Below are positions 40,263 through 51,100 of a stretch of 64,000 nucleotides of DNA, in pieces. How positions within the stretch are numbered: the first letter of the stretch is position 1; each line of letters starts with the position of its first letter. Both the position numbers and the translations under genes were made by a program. The stretch spans positions 8,892,463-8,956,462 of the forward strand of contig NC_135022.1 of the NCBI RefSeq assembly GCF_051020955.1, read 5' to 3'. Source of the stretch: Megalopta genalis. Taxonomy: Eukaryota > Arthropoda > Insecta > Hymenoptera > Halictidae. The notes below the pieces were generated by a model. It ran no database searches. It saw only the letters and a list, made by a program, of their open reading frames with translations, and was not told where the DNA came from.

Positions 40263-43200
40263 ATGGAAGATGAGGATGGTGAAAGTAAAGTTGTGGATAT
40301 GTGGAATATTTTGGGAGAACAGCCACTTAAGGATACTTCTCTTGGAAATTCATTGAAGTCTTCGATCGATAGCGCGTACAGTGACGTAATAGAAGAAGAG
40401 AAAAAGCAATTATTACGATACAATTCGATCGTGTCTAAAGAATCGCCAGGAAAGAATAACAGTACAGGATCAAAAATTGTGTTTAAAGGTTTTAAGAAGC
40501 GTATTCTGGCGCAAGCTCAAGAAACTCAAACAAATACGTCGAAAAGTGTAGTGCAGGAATCACATTTGACACATTCTAATGCATCGTCGAAGAGTAGCAA
40601 AGAAAAAAAGGCAGAAATCAAGCGAGGAAAAATAACAGAATATGCGCAATATTTAGGTCTGCAACCTTCGTTAAAGAACAAGTGTTTAAAGTGTCACTCG
40701 TCGTCAAATTTGTGCTCTGTATTAAAACAAAATTTGTGCACTTGCAATTCCACGATGACACCAATGCCCAGCACGTCGGAATCATCCACGGTGTCGCATT
40801 CTCCCAACTTCAAAATTACAAGGAAGGTTTATTTATGCGCGGCGTGCGGCACTTACTTTGAAAATTGGAATTTATTTTTACACATGAGAGACATACACAA
40901 ACGTCATATATGTTTGTTCTGTCTTGGAATGTTCGGCCAAGCAGAAAGGCTGTCGTACCACTTAACTAAAAATCATAGCGTTCCAGAAATGGCGTTTACA
41001 TCGGTCGAAGATTTTTACGGTGCTTTTAAAGGGTCATGTTATTTAGTTTGTTGTACTTGTGAAAAGGTTTTCTCAGAAACGGATAATTTTTACAATCACT
41101 TTTGTTCACCGGCATCGAAACAAGATGTTACCGCATCGATATGTACATTGTGTAGGCAGACAGGTTCGCACGCGAGTACATGCAGTTTAGCAGCGGATAC
41201 GAGCAAAGAAGTAAATTCTGCTGTGTCACCTCTTACGCAAACAGGTGTCGTACCGACGCATATACTTGACAGGACTGTGAATACCGGAAATAAATTAGTT
41301 ATGAGAAAATCGATAAAAAATAATAGGTCTAAACATATAGAAGACGGTGTGGTTATTCATCAAAAAGTGCATACGTACATAAGAAAGACTAATAATAAAA
41401 CTGGGTCTCAATTAAATGAAAGTCCACCTTTTAGTGATATTACGAATAGTGGTGAAAATTCACAAAATGAAGTTCACAATGTAATTAAAGATACTGTTTC
41501 AGAGACCATAATGGAAGTCTCGAAATTTGTCGAAGATTCGTACGAAGATAAGGAAGAAGAGACGTGTAAAAGAGAGGTTCCTGAAAATGATATCGAAATA
41601 AACTCGTCGACCAATGTAACCAGCCATAATAAGCCATACGATAGCGTAATAGAAACAATTATGGAAGTATCGCGTTGTACGGATAGCGTACAAGACTCGA
41701 GATTATCTCCGAGAAAAGAAGATAGAAACGACTTAAACGATACGCTAGATACGTCCGATAAGGTAGAATCGGATTCCGACGAAACTGACAAACACGATAC
41801 AGAAATTTCGAATAGAACAATCGAAAGTAATAATAGTAGAACGAACGAGTTTGATACGGATTACCGAGAAGTAGACAAATCTGTAAACGAAGATAAAACG
41901 ATAGAGGCTGCGATAGAAAGAAAAATTGATTCGGATTCGCAAACACCGGAAAGTTCTGTTCACAGTCCTGTTAACCGGTCGCTGTTTAGTCCGCAACACG
42001 AATTGCACGCATCGGATTCGCAAGCTAAAGAAGACGGTAGTAAAAACGAAGCTAATGGAAACGTTGAAAAACCCATCGAATCTCAAACTTCGGTCTCGTT
42101 CAATGCTGTCCCTTCCTCCGATAGAAGTTTAGTTATAAAAATCTGTACCAACCGAAATTCTCAGTTTTCTGTTGCAAGTAACAACGACGACGCGGAGAAT
42201 CACGATACTAGCAAGGAATCGGAGGAAAACAATAATGCCGAGAGCCCGTTAACGGAAGATAAAACATCGAATGCTCCCGAAACAGAAAGAGAGAATAATA
42301 ACAGTGATCGGGTGAACGACGGCGACAGTGATTCCGATAGCTTAAAGTTAGCAGTGGTGGACCGTGATCCCGACGAGATCGAAGAAGCCGAAGAAACGGA
42401 CGAAGTAAATATGTCGGAAGTTAAAAGTAATTCGAATATGGACGTAGAGGAAAATGTAAAGCAAACGAACGAAGTTACCGATGAGACGATAGCCGAGCTG
42501 GATACAACGGAGACACACGAGGTTGCTAAAGAGATTAACGATACGAGTAATAGCGAGGTAAATAACGACGTGGAAACTCAAGTACAGCCGAGCGATGGAA
42601 TTATGCTGGCTGGAGAGGATGTTCCTTTCATCGATCTGAACGTCGACGGAATACTGGACAGCATAGAGATAGAGAACCTTTTGAAACAGTGCATAGAAGC
42701 AGCTAGTCCTATTTGCGTGTATTGCAATCACGCGCGCCACATAGCGGTGAACGGTAAACAGCTAGGGTTACACATGCTCGCTGAACACAAGTTTCATCCT
42801 CAGCATCCCGCTATAATAATCCAACCGGATCAATTTATCGTTCGAGTGAAAAAGTCCCTGGACGAATTAGATTTCCAGTTCTTTAATCTAGATTCTTACA
42901 GTAGCATCACCGGTACCTATAACGTTCCAGACGTACGAACGTACGAGTGCTTTCACTGTAGATTTCATTCCGCCGTACACAAGGAGCTCTATTTGCATAA
43001 TCGAAAAATGCATCAAAAAACAATCTTAATTTGTATAATGTGTAAATCAACTTTCTACAGTTACAGCGAATTACTTTGTCACTTATGCCCCGGCACGTAT
43101 TCGCCGAATATCAATGTAAAGTATAGATGTTGTCTATGTCCTATGGGAAGCCTACCATCCGCGTTCAGACTCATGGTGCATCTACGAAAAAAACATCACG

Positions 43201-45773
43201 CGTGCGACGTCTGTTTGGAATCTACCGGGAATCAACAGCGTCTCTCGAATCACGTTTGGAAGCACAAGTTACACCATTTATGTTATAGATGTGGGATCGC
43301 GTACAGGAACAAACCGGACATTACGAAACATTTATTTTGGAAGCATGGAACGGAGAGTGTGCTGTGTAAGAAATGTTTACAGAAGAAATGGCCACATATT
43401 TATCACTTCTGCATACCACCGACTGCTTTCGTCTGCGAGGAATGTGGATCGAGCTTTTCCAGAGCCGTTGGCTTGAAGGTACACAAAAGGCTACACTCCG
43501 GAGACCGGCCGTATACTTGCAACGAATGTCCCGAGCGTTTTATTTCACGAAAATTATTGACCAAGCACGAAGATGCTCACAAAGAGCCACCGTGTAGCAC
43601 AAATTCGACGGATTCGCTGAATCAACAATTGGCAAACGACGAAGAGAAATCGGACAAGGAGAAAATTGTTACGGCCGAGAGTATCGATACCGTATCCGAC
43701 TCTGCGAAGGAGCCGAAGGAACCGGTGAAGAAGGTCGTCGACGTGTACGATTTACCGCCTTTGAATCTTTCCTCCGAGAGCGACACGGACTCTGAAGATG
43801 AGAAGGTAGAAATCAAAGAGCCCAAAGAGACTGAAACCGCTAAACCGATAGAAGAAACTGCAGCTTCTCCCGTAGAACCGAAATCCGCCGCTTCTCCCGT
43901 GCTAGCCGCGGACAGTATAGTGGAGGTTGAGCAGAACGACGAAGAGAAGGAACAGGGTGCGCAAATAATGGACGGGATTTGGGACAATTTCAAAACGTAC
44001 ACGGCAAGTTTGCAGATGAAAGAGCCGGGTAGTGGCGATCTTCCGGTAAAAGAACAGGAACCGGAGACCGATATGGAATACTTGAGGAGTATAATATTGG
44101 CCGACCACGATTACTGCGTGGTGTGGTCGAACAAAGATAAAGAAGCAGAAGGAGGAGGAGGAGGAGGAGGAGGAGGAGGAGAAGAAGAAGGAGAAGCAGG
44201 GTCTAAAGTAGAGGAGAAGAAAGAGGTGAACTCGAGCGGGGACCAAGAATCGACGTGCAAAGTAGAGAAGAGCCCGTCCGGCAGCAACGTTGCGCAAAGC
44301 GTCGCCGAGACCGAGACCGAGACCGACGCGAACAGAAAGAAGGCGAAGAGTCCAAAGAAGAAGAAGCAGAGCGGCAGCACGTCGTCGAGCGACTCTTCGA
44401 GCGACAGCGACTCCAGTAGTTGTTCCTGCGGGACCAACTGCAGCTGCAGCAGTTCCACGTCCGGTAGCTCGTCCAGCTCCAGCAGTAGTTCCGACTCGGA
44501 CAGTTCGACTTCGGACGGTTCTCCGAAGAAGCAATCGAGTCGCAAGGAACGAAAGAAGGAGAAGGAAGCTGTACAAGAATCGGAATCGGCGAACGTCGAC
44601 GCGGAGAACAAAGCAACCGCGGAGGCGGAGAACGGGGAAGCTGCGATCTCGGTGGATCCGGTTTGCCCCCCGCCTCAGCTGTTGCTGAGGGAGTCCGACC
44701 TGGAGACGGACGAGACGGAGACGGACGAGGACTTTTACGACGAGCATCCGCAACAGCTGGCGAACAAGCTGCTCGCCGAGAAGCGGAATCAGTTGCTGCT
44801 CCTGGCAGCCGTTGCACCGGCGTCCACGGAGTCCGCGATCCCGTTGAACAACGGTTTGGCGGACGCGGACGCGGACGCCGCGATACCTTCCCCGGACCCC
44901 GTCCCGGGCACCGCGGAGGACCATCCCCAGCAGAAGAGGAAGGTCAAGACGAAGAAACGGAAAAAAGGGGAGAGAGCGAAGCAGCGCAACGCGGCGGCGC
45001 CGGCCGTGGAGTCCATAAAATTGAACATTCCTAAAGCGTTTTACCAAAAGAACCCGGGCTTCTCGGCCTCGTCGCCGGCGACGATGCAGCAGGGCGTGGC
45101 GTCGTCGGTGCCGAGCATAATCGCGAACGACGCGCACCCCATGAGCGCGATCGTCGAGCCTCGAACGGTAGGAGGCGGTGGGAGGCCGGGTCAGAACGTG
45201 AGCGGTAGCGGTTCCGAAACGGAGAACAAACGCTCGTCGAAGCGGAAGAGGGTACCGAAGCGGTTCTACGGCGACTCCAGCGACGAGGAGGTGGAGAAGC
45301 AACCGACGATGAAATGGAGGAAGGTGGAGACGGCCTCGTTCGCGCCGGTGCCGAGTCTGAAACCGCTGCCACCACCGAGACTGTCCTTCGGCGGGAAGAC
45401 CGTGGCGTACAGGCCGGCGGAGAGCCAGCAGGAGAGCCCGAGGATCGCCACGGCCTCGGCGACCGAGTCCGAGGAGCCGGCGGAAAGTAGCAGCGACTCC
45501 AGCGACACGGAGATCGAGGCTAGCCAGCAGCTGCAAACGCATCTGCCGGAGAGCAACCCGCCGATCCCGGAACGGCCGGTCAATCTCTACTGTTACTGTC
45601 AGTGCCCGTACGACGAGGTCTCGGAGATGATCGCCTGCGACGGCGAGGACTGTCGCATCGAGTGGTTTCACTTCGAGTGCGTCGGCATCATGGTACCGCC
45701 CAAGGGCAAGTGGTATTGTCCGGACTGTAGAAAGAAACACGGTATCGTGCAAAACGAGGACTACTTCGACTGA
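40263..45773 (+). CDS. MESR4: MESR4-like C2H2 zinc finger and PHD finger protein
   Basis: Large nuclear protein of 1,836 residues in one uninterrupted exon. N-terminal zinc-finger cluster at about 188-310 (YLCAACGTYFENW, HICLFCLGMFG). A long acidic Ser/Asn/Glu/Asp-rich region follows to about 800. A second C2H2 array spans about 818-1110 (VYCNHARH, YECFHCRF, KYRCCLC, FVCEECGSSFSRAVGLKVHKR, YTCNECPERFISRKLLTKH). Next come a Gly run at about 1296, Ser-rich and Lys/Arg-rich stretches. The C-terminal PHD finger at about 1777-1824 resembles ING-type readers (CYCQCPYDE, MIACDGEDCRIEWFHFECVG, KGKWYCPDCRKKHG). This architecture matches insect MESR4, a PHD nuclear factor. Histone H3K4-methyl binding is inferred from the ING-like WFH and KGKWYCP signatures. 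The start is supported by a preceding splice acceptor. The gene name is less certain than the domains. Confidence 0.78.
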   Translation: MEDEDGESKVVDMWNILGEQPLKDTSLGNSLKSSIDSAYSDVIEEEKKQLLRYNSIVSKESPGKNNSTGSKIVFKGFKKRILAQAQETQTNTSKSVVQESHLTHSNASSKSSKEKKAEIKRGKITEYAQYLGLQPSLKNKCLKCHSSSNLCSVLKQNLCTCNSTMTPMPSTSESSTVSHSPNFKITRKVYLCAACGTYFENWNLFLHMRDIHKRHICLFCLGMFGQAERLSYHLTKNHSVPEMAFTSVEDFYGAFKGSCYLVCCTCEKVFSETDNFYNHFCSPASKQDVTASICTLCRQTGSHASTCSLAADTSKEVNSAVSPLTQTGVVPTHILDRTVNTGNKLVMRKSIKNNRSKHIEDGVVIHQKVHTYIRKTNNKTGSQLNESPPFSDITNSGENSQNEVHNVIKDTVSETIMEVSKFVEDSYEDKEEETCKREVPENDIEINSSTNVTSHNKPYDSVIETIMEVSRCTDSVQDSRLSPRKEDRNDLNDTLDTSDKVESDSDETDKHDTEISNRTIESNNSRTNEFDTDYREVDKSVNEDKTIEAAIERKIDSDSQTPESSVHSPVNRSLFSPQHELHASDSQAKEDGSKNEANGNVEKPIESQTSVSFNAVPSSDRSLVIKICTNRNSQFSVASNNDDAENHDTSKESEENNNAESPLTEDKTSNAPETERENNNSDRVNDGDSDSDSLKLAVVDRDPDEIEEAEETDEVNMSEVKSNSNMDVEENVKQTNEVTDETIAELDTTETHEVAKEINDTSNSEVNNDVETQVQPSDGIMLAGEDVPFIDLNVDGILDSIEIENLLKQCIEAASPICVYCNHARHIAVNGKQLGLHMLAEHKFHPQHPAIIIQPDQFIVRVKKSLDELDFQFFNLDSYSSITGTYNVPDVRTYECFHCRFHSAVHKELYLHNRKMHQKTILICIMCKSTFYSYSELLCHLCPGTYSPNINVKYRCCLCPMGSLPSAFRLMVHLRKKHHACDVCLESTGNQQRLSNHVWKHKLHHLCYRCGIAYRNKPDITKHLFWKHGTESVLCKKCLQKKWPHIYHFCIPPTAFVCEECGSSFSRAVGLKVHKRLHSGDRPYTCNECPERFISRKLLTKHEDAHKEPPCSTNSTDSLNQQLANDEEKSDKEKIVTAESIDTVSDSAKEPKEPVKKVVDVYDLPPLNLSSESDTDSEDEKVEIKEPKETETAKPIEETAASPVEPKSAASPVLAADSIVEVEQNDEEKEQGAQIMDGIWDNFKTYTASLQMKEPGSGDLPVKEQEPETDMEYLRSIILADHDYCVVWSNKDKEAEGGGGGGGGGGEEEGEAGSKVEEKKEVNSSGDQESTCKVEKSPSGSNVAQSVAETETETDANRKKAKSPKKKKQSGSTSSSDSSSDSDSSSCSCGTNCSCSSSTSGSSSSSSSSSDSDSSTSDGSPKKQSSRKERKKEKEAVQESESANVDAENKATAEAENGEAAISVDPVCPPPQLLLRESDLETDETETDEDFYDEHPQQLANKLLAEKRNQLLLLAAVAPASTESAIPLNNGLADADADAAIPSPDPVPGTAEDHPQQKRKVKTKKRKKGERAKQRNAAAPAVESIKLNIPKAFYQKNPGFSASSPATMQQGVASSVPSIIANDAHPMSAIVEPRTVGGGGRPGQNVSGSGSETENKRSSKRKRVPKRFYGDSSDEEVEKQPTMKWRKVETASFAPVPSLKPLPPPRLSFGGKTVAYRPAESQQESPRIATASATESEEPAESSSDSSDTEIEASQQLQTHLPESNPPIPERPVNLYCYCQCPYDEVSEMIACDGEDCRIEWFHFECVGIMVPPKGKWYCPDCRKKHGIVQNEDYFD

Positions 45774-46536
45774 TAGCAGCGGGTGGTGTCTGCGTGTTGA
45801 AATTGCTTTTTAGGCATACTCGATGATCGCGACCGCTCAACCGTCCCTCCTCCGTCTCTTCTCGCGGAGATTGCGCTCTCGTCTCCCGGCGATTTCGGAA
45901 AATGGACTTTCGTTGCTTAGAGTGTTCTTCCAAGTTGAAACAGTCCTGAGTGCAATGTTTTTTAAAGCCTTGACACGTACCGCGATTCGACGCACGTTCC
46001 ACGTGCTGTGCACCGTATGCAACGTGTGTACGAACGATTGGGCGACGACTCGAAGAAGAATACGCGTAGAAATTTTGGCAAGTTACGCGAACGTGATCGT
46101 AACGTTGCATCGGGTTGGGCAGAATGTAATTGATTTCGAAATGCTCCATAATATATCGTTAATATAATATCAATTGAAAAATTCCTCCTTGAAACGTGCG
46201 ATTCTTCTTAACGTTAGCTGTAATCGGATATAGCGTCGAACTTTGGAAAATTTCAGATTTCGCAACGGCTACGTATATATTATCTGTTTTGAAATTGTTC
46301 AATATCTTGGAACGTTCGAAACACGCTTGAAGTTTTAGAATAAATCCAAATATTTCTTCGGAGATTTCAGAAATTCTCATTGTTTCGATACTATTCTAGA
46401 TTATTCGAAACTATTCTAACGTTTCAACTTTTCTGAACGACGTTTAACGACACTTTGACACTTTTCTCAGGCGTTTCTCGCGCAACGAACAACACTCTAT
46501 TGAAATTGTAGCATCGAGCACAAACTGCCAGGCAGG

Positions 46537-46590
46537 TCGAATCGAATCGAATCGAATCGAATCGAATCGAATCGAATCGAATCGAATCGA
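46537..46590. repeat. (TCGAA)10 pentanucleotide repeat
   Basis: Ten perfect copies plus a partial unit, the same unit as at 722-756. Confidence 0.98.
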
Positions 46591-47324
46591 GAGGGGAAAT
46601 TGAGCGGTCGCCATTCATTCTGAACATTTTCCTTTTCTTCTTCTTGGTAAACAAACGAATCGTACATTGTTCCACGTTGATATTTTTCTTAAGCTGACTA
46701 TAACGGTAAAAAAAAAAGAGAGAAGAGGTAATATGAGAAATGTTTGTACATAACTGTAAATACGCCTTAGTGTTTAAAAAGAAGCAGCGAAGCAAGGTTT
46801 TTTGTGTACATTTGTTTGTACTTCTTTTAAACGACGAAAAAAAGCGCCGTGTGTAAATTGATCGGTCTAGCCGATTAGGCGGTGTAGCGTTCTAGAAGGA
46901 AATCTAGGCTATGTCGTAGAACGAAGAACTTTTCGGAGTTTCTAAGCTCGCGAGAGGGGAGGGCTGTTTGAATCGATTCGAATTTCAAGATATCGCGCGC
47001 GGCCGATACGACTGTCGGCGGCACTGCTGGCGGTGTCTGTGTCCCCGTCGGACGATCGCATTCCTTCGAGAATCGGTACTTTTTCATTCTCCCAAAGTAC
47101 ACGCAAAGACGATACACGCTTACCGAGCTTTAAACGATTTTTTCTTCGTACGGTCTTGCTCCCTTTATCGCTCGATTCGGCGACATTTTTACAATCGCGC
47201 ACGTTATCTCTTTGCAACTCCTTTCCCCCGTTTTCAATTTTCGTTTTAGTATTACACCGTGAAAAGCGATATCTTCCTCCGACTTCACCGAACCGACTTC
47301 TTATCGATTTATTATCGTGCTGCT

Positions 47325-47372
47325 TCTTCTTCTTCTTCTACCACTACTTCATCTTCTTCTTTTTCTTCATCA

Positions 47373-47408
<36 letters not shown>

Positions 47409-47425
47409 TCGTCGTCATCGTTATC
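47325..47425. repeat. Trinucleotide repeat (TTC)n to (GTC)n
   Basis: CTT units followed by ten GTC units and interrupted ATC copies. The Ser- and Val-rich frames here are artefacts. Confidence 0.93.
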
Positions 47426-48181
47426 AGCAGCAATTGTTTTAGAGTTTAGAGTAACCGACGAACGGATCTTTTATCATTTTTCTAGTCTAGCTACACTACA
47501 CACTCGTTCTTGTCAAGAAACAGCTCCGAATTCGTTGATAACGTTCTTTTCCCAGGCCTATATACCGAGCGCGCTATAATTCTCTCCTGGATTCGGAATC
47601 CGAGCGGTGTTCGTTCACATTTCGGCGACTACACACCGTTTAGCATAATGTTTGGCGACCGAAATTTCGACACGTACGTCGCGGTGGTAAACGACACGAA
47701 GCTTATCTTTTCTTTTTTCGTTCGATTTTCCAATTGTATTCGACTTTCGTAATTCGTTCCGACTTTTAATTTATTCTCGAGGATTTTGTAGTTTGCGATT
47801 GGCCGAGAACGGCGACGAAAACATAGAGGGAGTATCGGTCCGAATAAATAGATAATTGGAAAACAAAGAAAATCGATCGCACGAATACCGCGTCTTCGCT
47901 TCCGGAAGAAAAGTTAGGGTTCGCGCGCTCGCACAGCTCGGCCGAATCGGATTGTAACGTTCGTTTCGCGCGATCGCGATCGCGATCGCGTTCGTCGCCG
48001 AAACAATCGAATTCTTTTCATTTTCGACGCACGAGAGGCGGAAGGGATGGCTAAATACGTTAGTGTTCGTACATGTTTAATAGAATTCGCAGTACATGGT
48101 TATGATAATAATATTGGTAATAATAGTGGTAATTGTAATTGACGTTAACATGCCAGCAATGCGAATAACGACGCAGATTAA

Positions 48182-51100
48182 TTATTCATCGTCAGCCCTC
48201 GTTTCCTCCGACAACTCGATACCCATGATGTCCGTGATAAACTCTTTGTAAGATATCCTCTGTATCATAAAATAATAATACATTAATTTCGGCGAGCCTA
48301 AGTGTCTTCCTTTCTTCTTTGTCGCACGCGCTCGCTAAATTTCTCGAGCTTCGTTATCGGTAGAGAGAGAGAGACCCCCTTCCCCACGCGTCGGTTCGCG
48401 CGAACGTAAGATTTTCAACATAGAAATCGAAACGGAGATAGCCGTGTACGTATATTTTTTAATTTACGACTTCGAGAGATTGCGAATGAAATGCGCACGC
48501 TCGCGCGCGCGATACCGTCGCGTCTTCGAGAGCACAAACTTTAGAATTTCGTGCTTCTATTCGATTTTGTAGAGTCGATCGTCGATCGTTGGACAAATTT
48601 TTCATTTTCAAACGTTATCGAGTCGAAATTCGCGCGCGCGCGCGATCGTCGCGGGGTATATTTCGATTCGAACGTTTTCGAGGGAAAACGTCTATAGTTT
48701 GCAAAATTCGAACGAATATACACGTGCACGGAGATCGGTAAAATCTCCGAACAAGTGTGTCTTTTTTTGAGAACGATCCGCCATTTTTTTCCCTCGATTA
48801 TCAACGAATCGCGCGCGTACGTTTTGAAAGTACGAAAACGAATTTCTATAAAATATCGAATCGATCGAGAAAGACCTTGTACCTCTGGCAAAAAATGTCG
48901 CTTCCGTCGTAGATTTCGTTTCTCTTTGTCTCGATCGTCGTCGTTGTCGCCGCAACCGAGAAGAAGCTTCGGATACGCGTAAGCTTCTTGCGGCGTAAAC
49001 GGTTCCCCTGAAGAATAGCGTGCGACCGAAGTCTTTGTTTTCGAGAAATCGCTGAGGAAAATTGCGCGTTCTTCGAAGCGAAAGAACGCGGGGCGTACCG
49101 AAACCCTTGCTCCTGTACGGTGGCTGGTCCACGGGACCTTTTCCCAGCAAAACGTTCAGAAATTGATCGCGCGTCAGAACCGGGTTCTCCGTCCCCGAAG
49201 ATGGACGTCTACCAGGATCGGCGAACGTTTGGAAAGCATCTTGCAACTGGCGCAAAGAAATTCCGAAGGCGGGACGATGGTTTATGTAATACTTGACGAA
49301 TTCGTCGAACGTTATTTCCTCGGTTATTTCGCCATTTTCCGCGTAGGTTCTGTAGGAGATCTCGTTCATTAGAATCTCTATCTGGAACAGCGAATAGAAA
49401 AGATTCGGCTATTTTTCCGAAATTGCCCGTCGACCGTACACGCGTGGTCCGATCGAAAGTACAGCGCGGTTCGGTTCGTTCGTCGGCGCGTACGATAAAT
49501 ACGAAACAAAGGGGAAAAAAGGAAAAAAAAGGAGAAGAAAGGAGAAGAAAGGAGAAGAAAAAGAAAAGAAATTGTTTTCCAATCGATAAAACGATTACAT
49601 CTTGGTTGGTGGGATAAAATCCAATGGCCCGCATCAGATTCGGTATCTGCTTGGTGTTCATTTTCTCGCTTACTATTCTGGTAGCCGGTGTATTTTCACC
49701 TTGATGCAGAATTTGCGCATAGTAGAAGAAAGCTTTGATTTCGTCGATCAGCCAGCCTTTCCTTCCTCCCTCGAGGAGACAATAATACGGCGAAAGTCCC
49801 TGACCCCCTAACGTTTCCAATACGTCGACCGATCTGAGGTCAATTAGGAAAACGATGAAACCGGTGGTGATTAATGGTACGAGAGACGGAAGAAGAAAGT
49901 ATCGATAAAGATATAAATATTTCACGCGGGTTCGTTGTCGGGCAAAAGATACGCGTATCATTCGTCGTACGAATAAGTATCTTCGGAATTTTTGTCGTTT
50001 CACGCCTAGCTTTTCCGAAATTCGTTTAATCGGCGAGAGAGTAGCTTTTGTATCGTCGCGATGCTGTCCCTTGTCCTTTTCTAATCATCGATATTGCAAT
50101 CGGGTGTCACAGAGGTGTGTAACTTTTTCGTAAGAAATCGCGCCAGTCGCGCAACCCGAACGAACAGTCGATCGTGAAATTCGTAGCGAATTCGTAGGTT
50201 TTGGTAAAAGCGAGCTGTGTATCGTACCTGGATTTAATTTGCCACATCAAGACGCAGGGATCGTTGTAACCGGAAGTAAATAAAATGTTCCCGTCGCAAT
50301 TCACACCGATGTTAGCGATCTGTCGGAATTCGCATTTCGGAGATTATCAATGTAAGTTCGAGGGGCGTGGATGTTTTTAATTACCTTGCGCGGATGTCCC
50401 ACCATTCCTAAAGTTTTGTAAGGATTACCGTCGAGAGGAAGTATTTGAAGACCGAATTCCTTCTCGGTCGCAAATATTATGTATCTGTTCTTTTTATATT
50501 CTTTGCTAGTTAATACCTGGACGATTCGTGAAAACGGTTAGTTTTTCTTGGATTTGTTCTTCCACAGTCTCTCCGACTATTTAAGCGTACCTCGCAGTAT
50601 TGAACCGGTGCACCGAAAATCGGGCCCAAAAACGTTCCTCGTATCATTTTCGTTACGTCGTTCAGCAGTCGATATTTGTACTTGTACAAATAGAGTAGAT
50701 AGTTGTAGCATAACGATATTAGCCGATAAAGATTTATAATGTTTTTTTAAGTACGTACGTGTACCGCGCGCGCGCGCGCGCGCGCGCGCTCGTAAAACTG
50801 ACAACAAACCAAATAGTAGAGTAAGCGAACCGTTGTTAAGAATTGTAATTAATAAAAAAAGAAAAGTAAGGAGAAATTGTTTCCATTAATTTTCACGCAT
50901 CGCGATGAACGCGTATTAAAACGCGAGTCTGAAAAATATACGCGTGGAATTTGAGATTCAAAAGCAAAGTTTAAAACCCATTTTTTTACAGAATGTCCCC
51001 GTCCAATGATAAAAATCGCAAAGATATTTTCTAACACCGTATCTCTCTGGTCGAGTGTACATAGTTTTTTTAATCGATTACCTCCGAATTGGAAATCATT

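Larger units (their letters stand above)
45774..48181. other. Convergent flank between MESR4-like gene and CFAP251
   Basis: No gene seen. A plus-strand AATAAA at 46339-46344 may end the MESR4-like transcript. A minus-strand AATAAA at 47770-47775 may end CFAP251. A long TCGAA array and a TTC/GTC trinucleotide repeat lie between them. Confidence 0.6.

Noticed and set aside
43902..45752. 616-codon minus-strand open frame
   Set aside because: It lies opposite the MESR4-like gene, where GC-rich codons remove stops. Its Arg/Leu/Val-rich translation has no domain, while the plus frame ends in a clear PHD finger.
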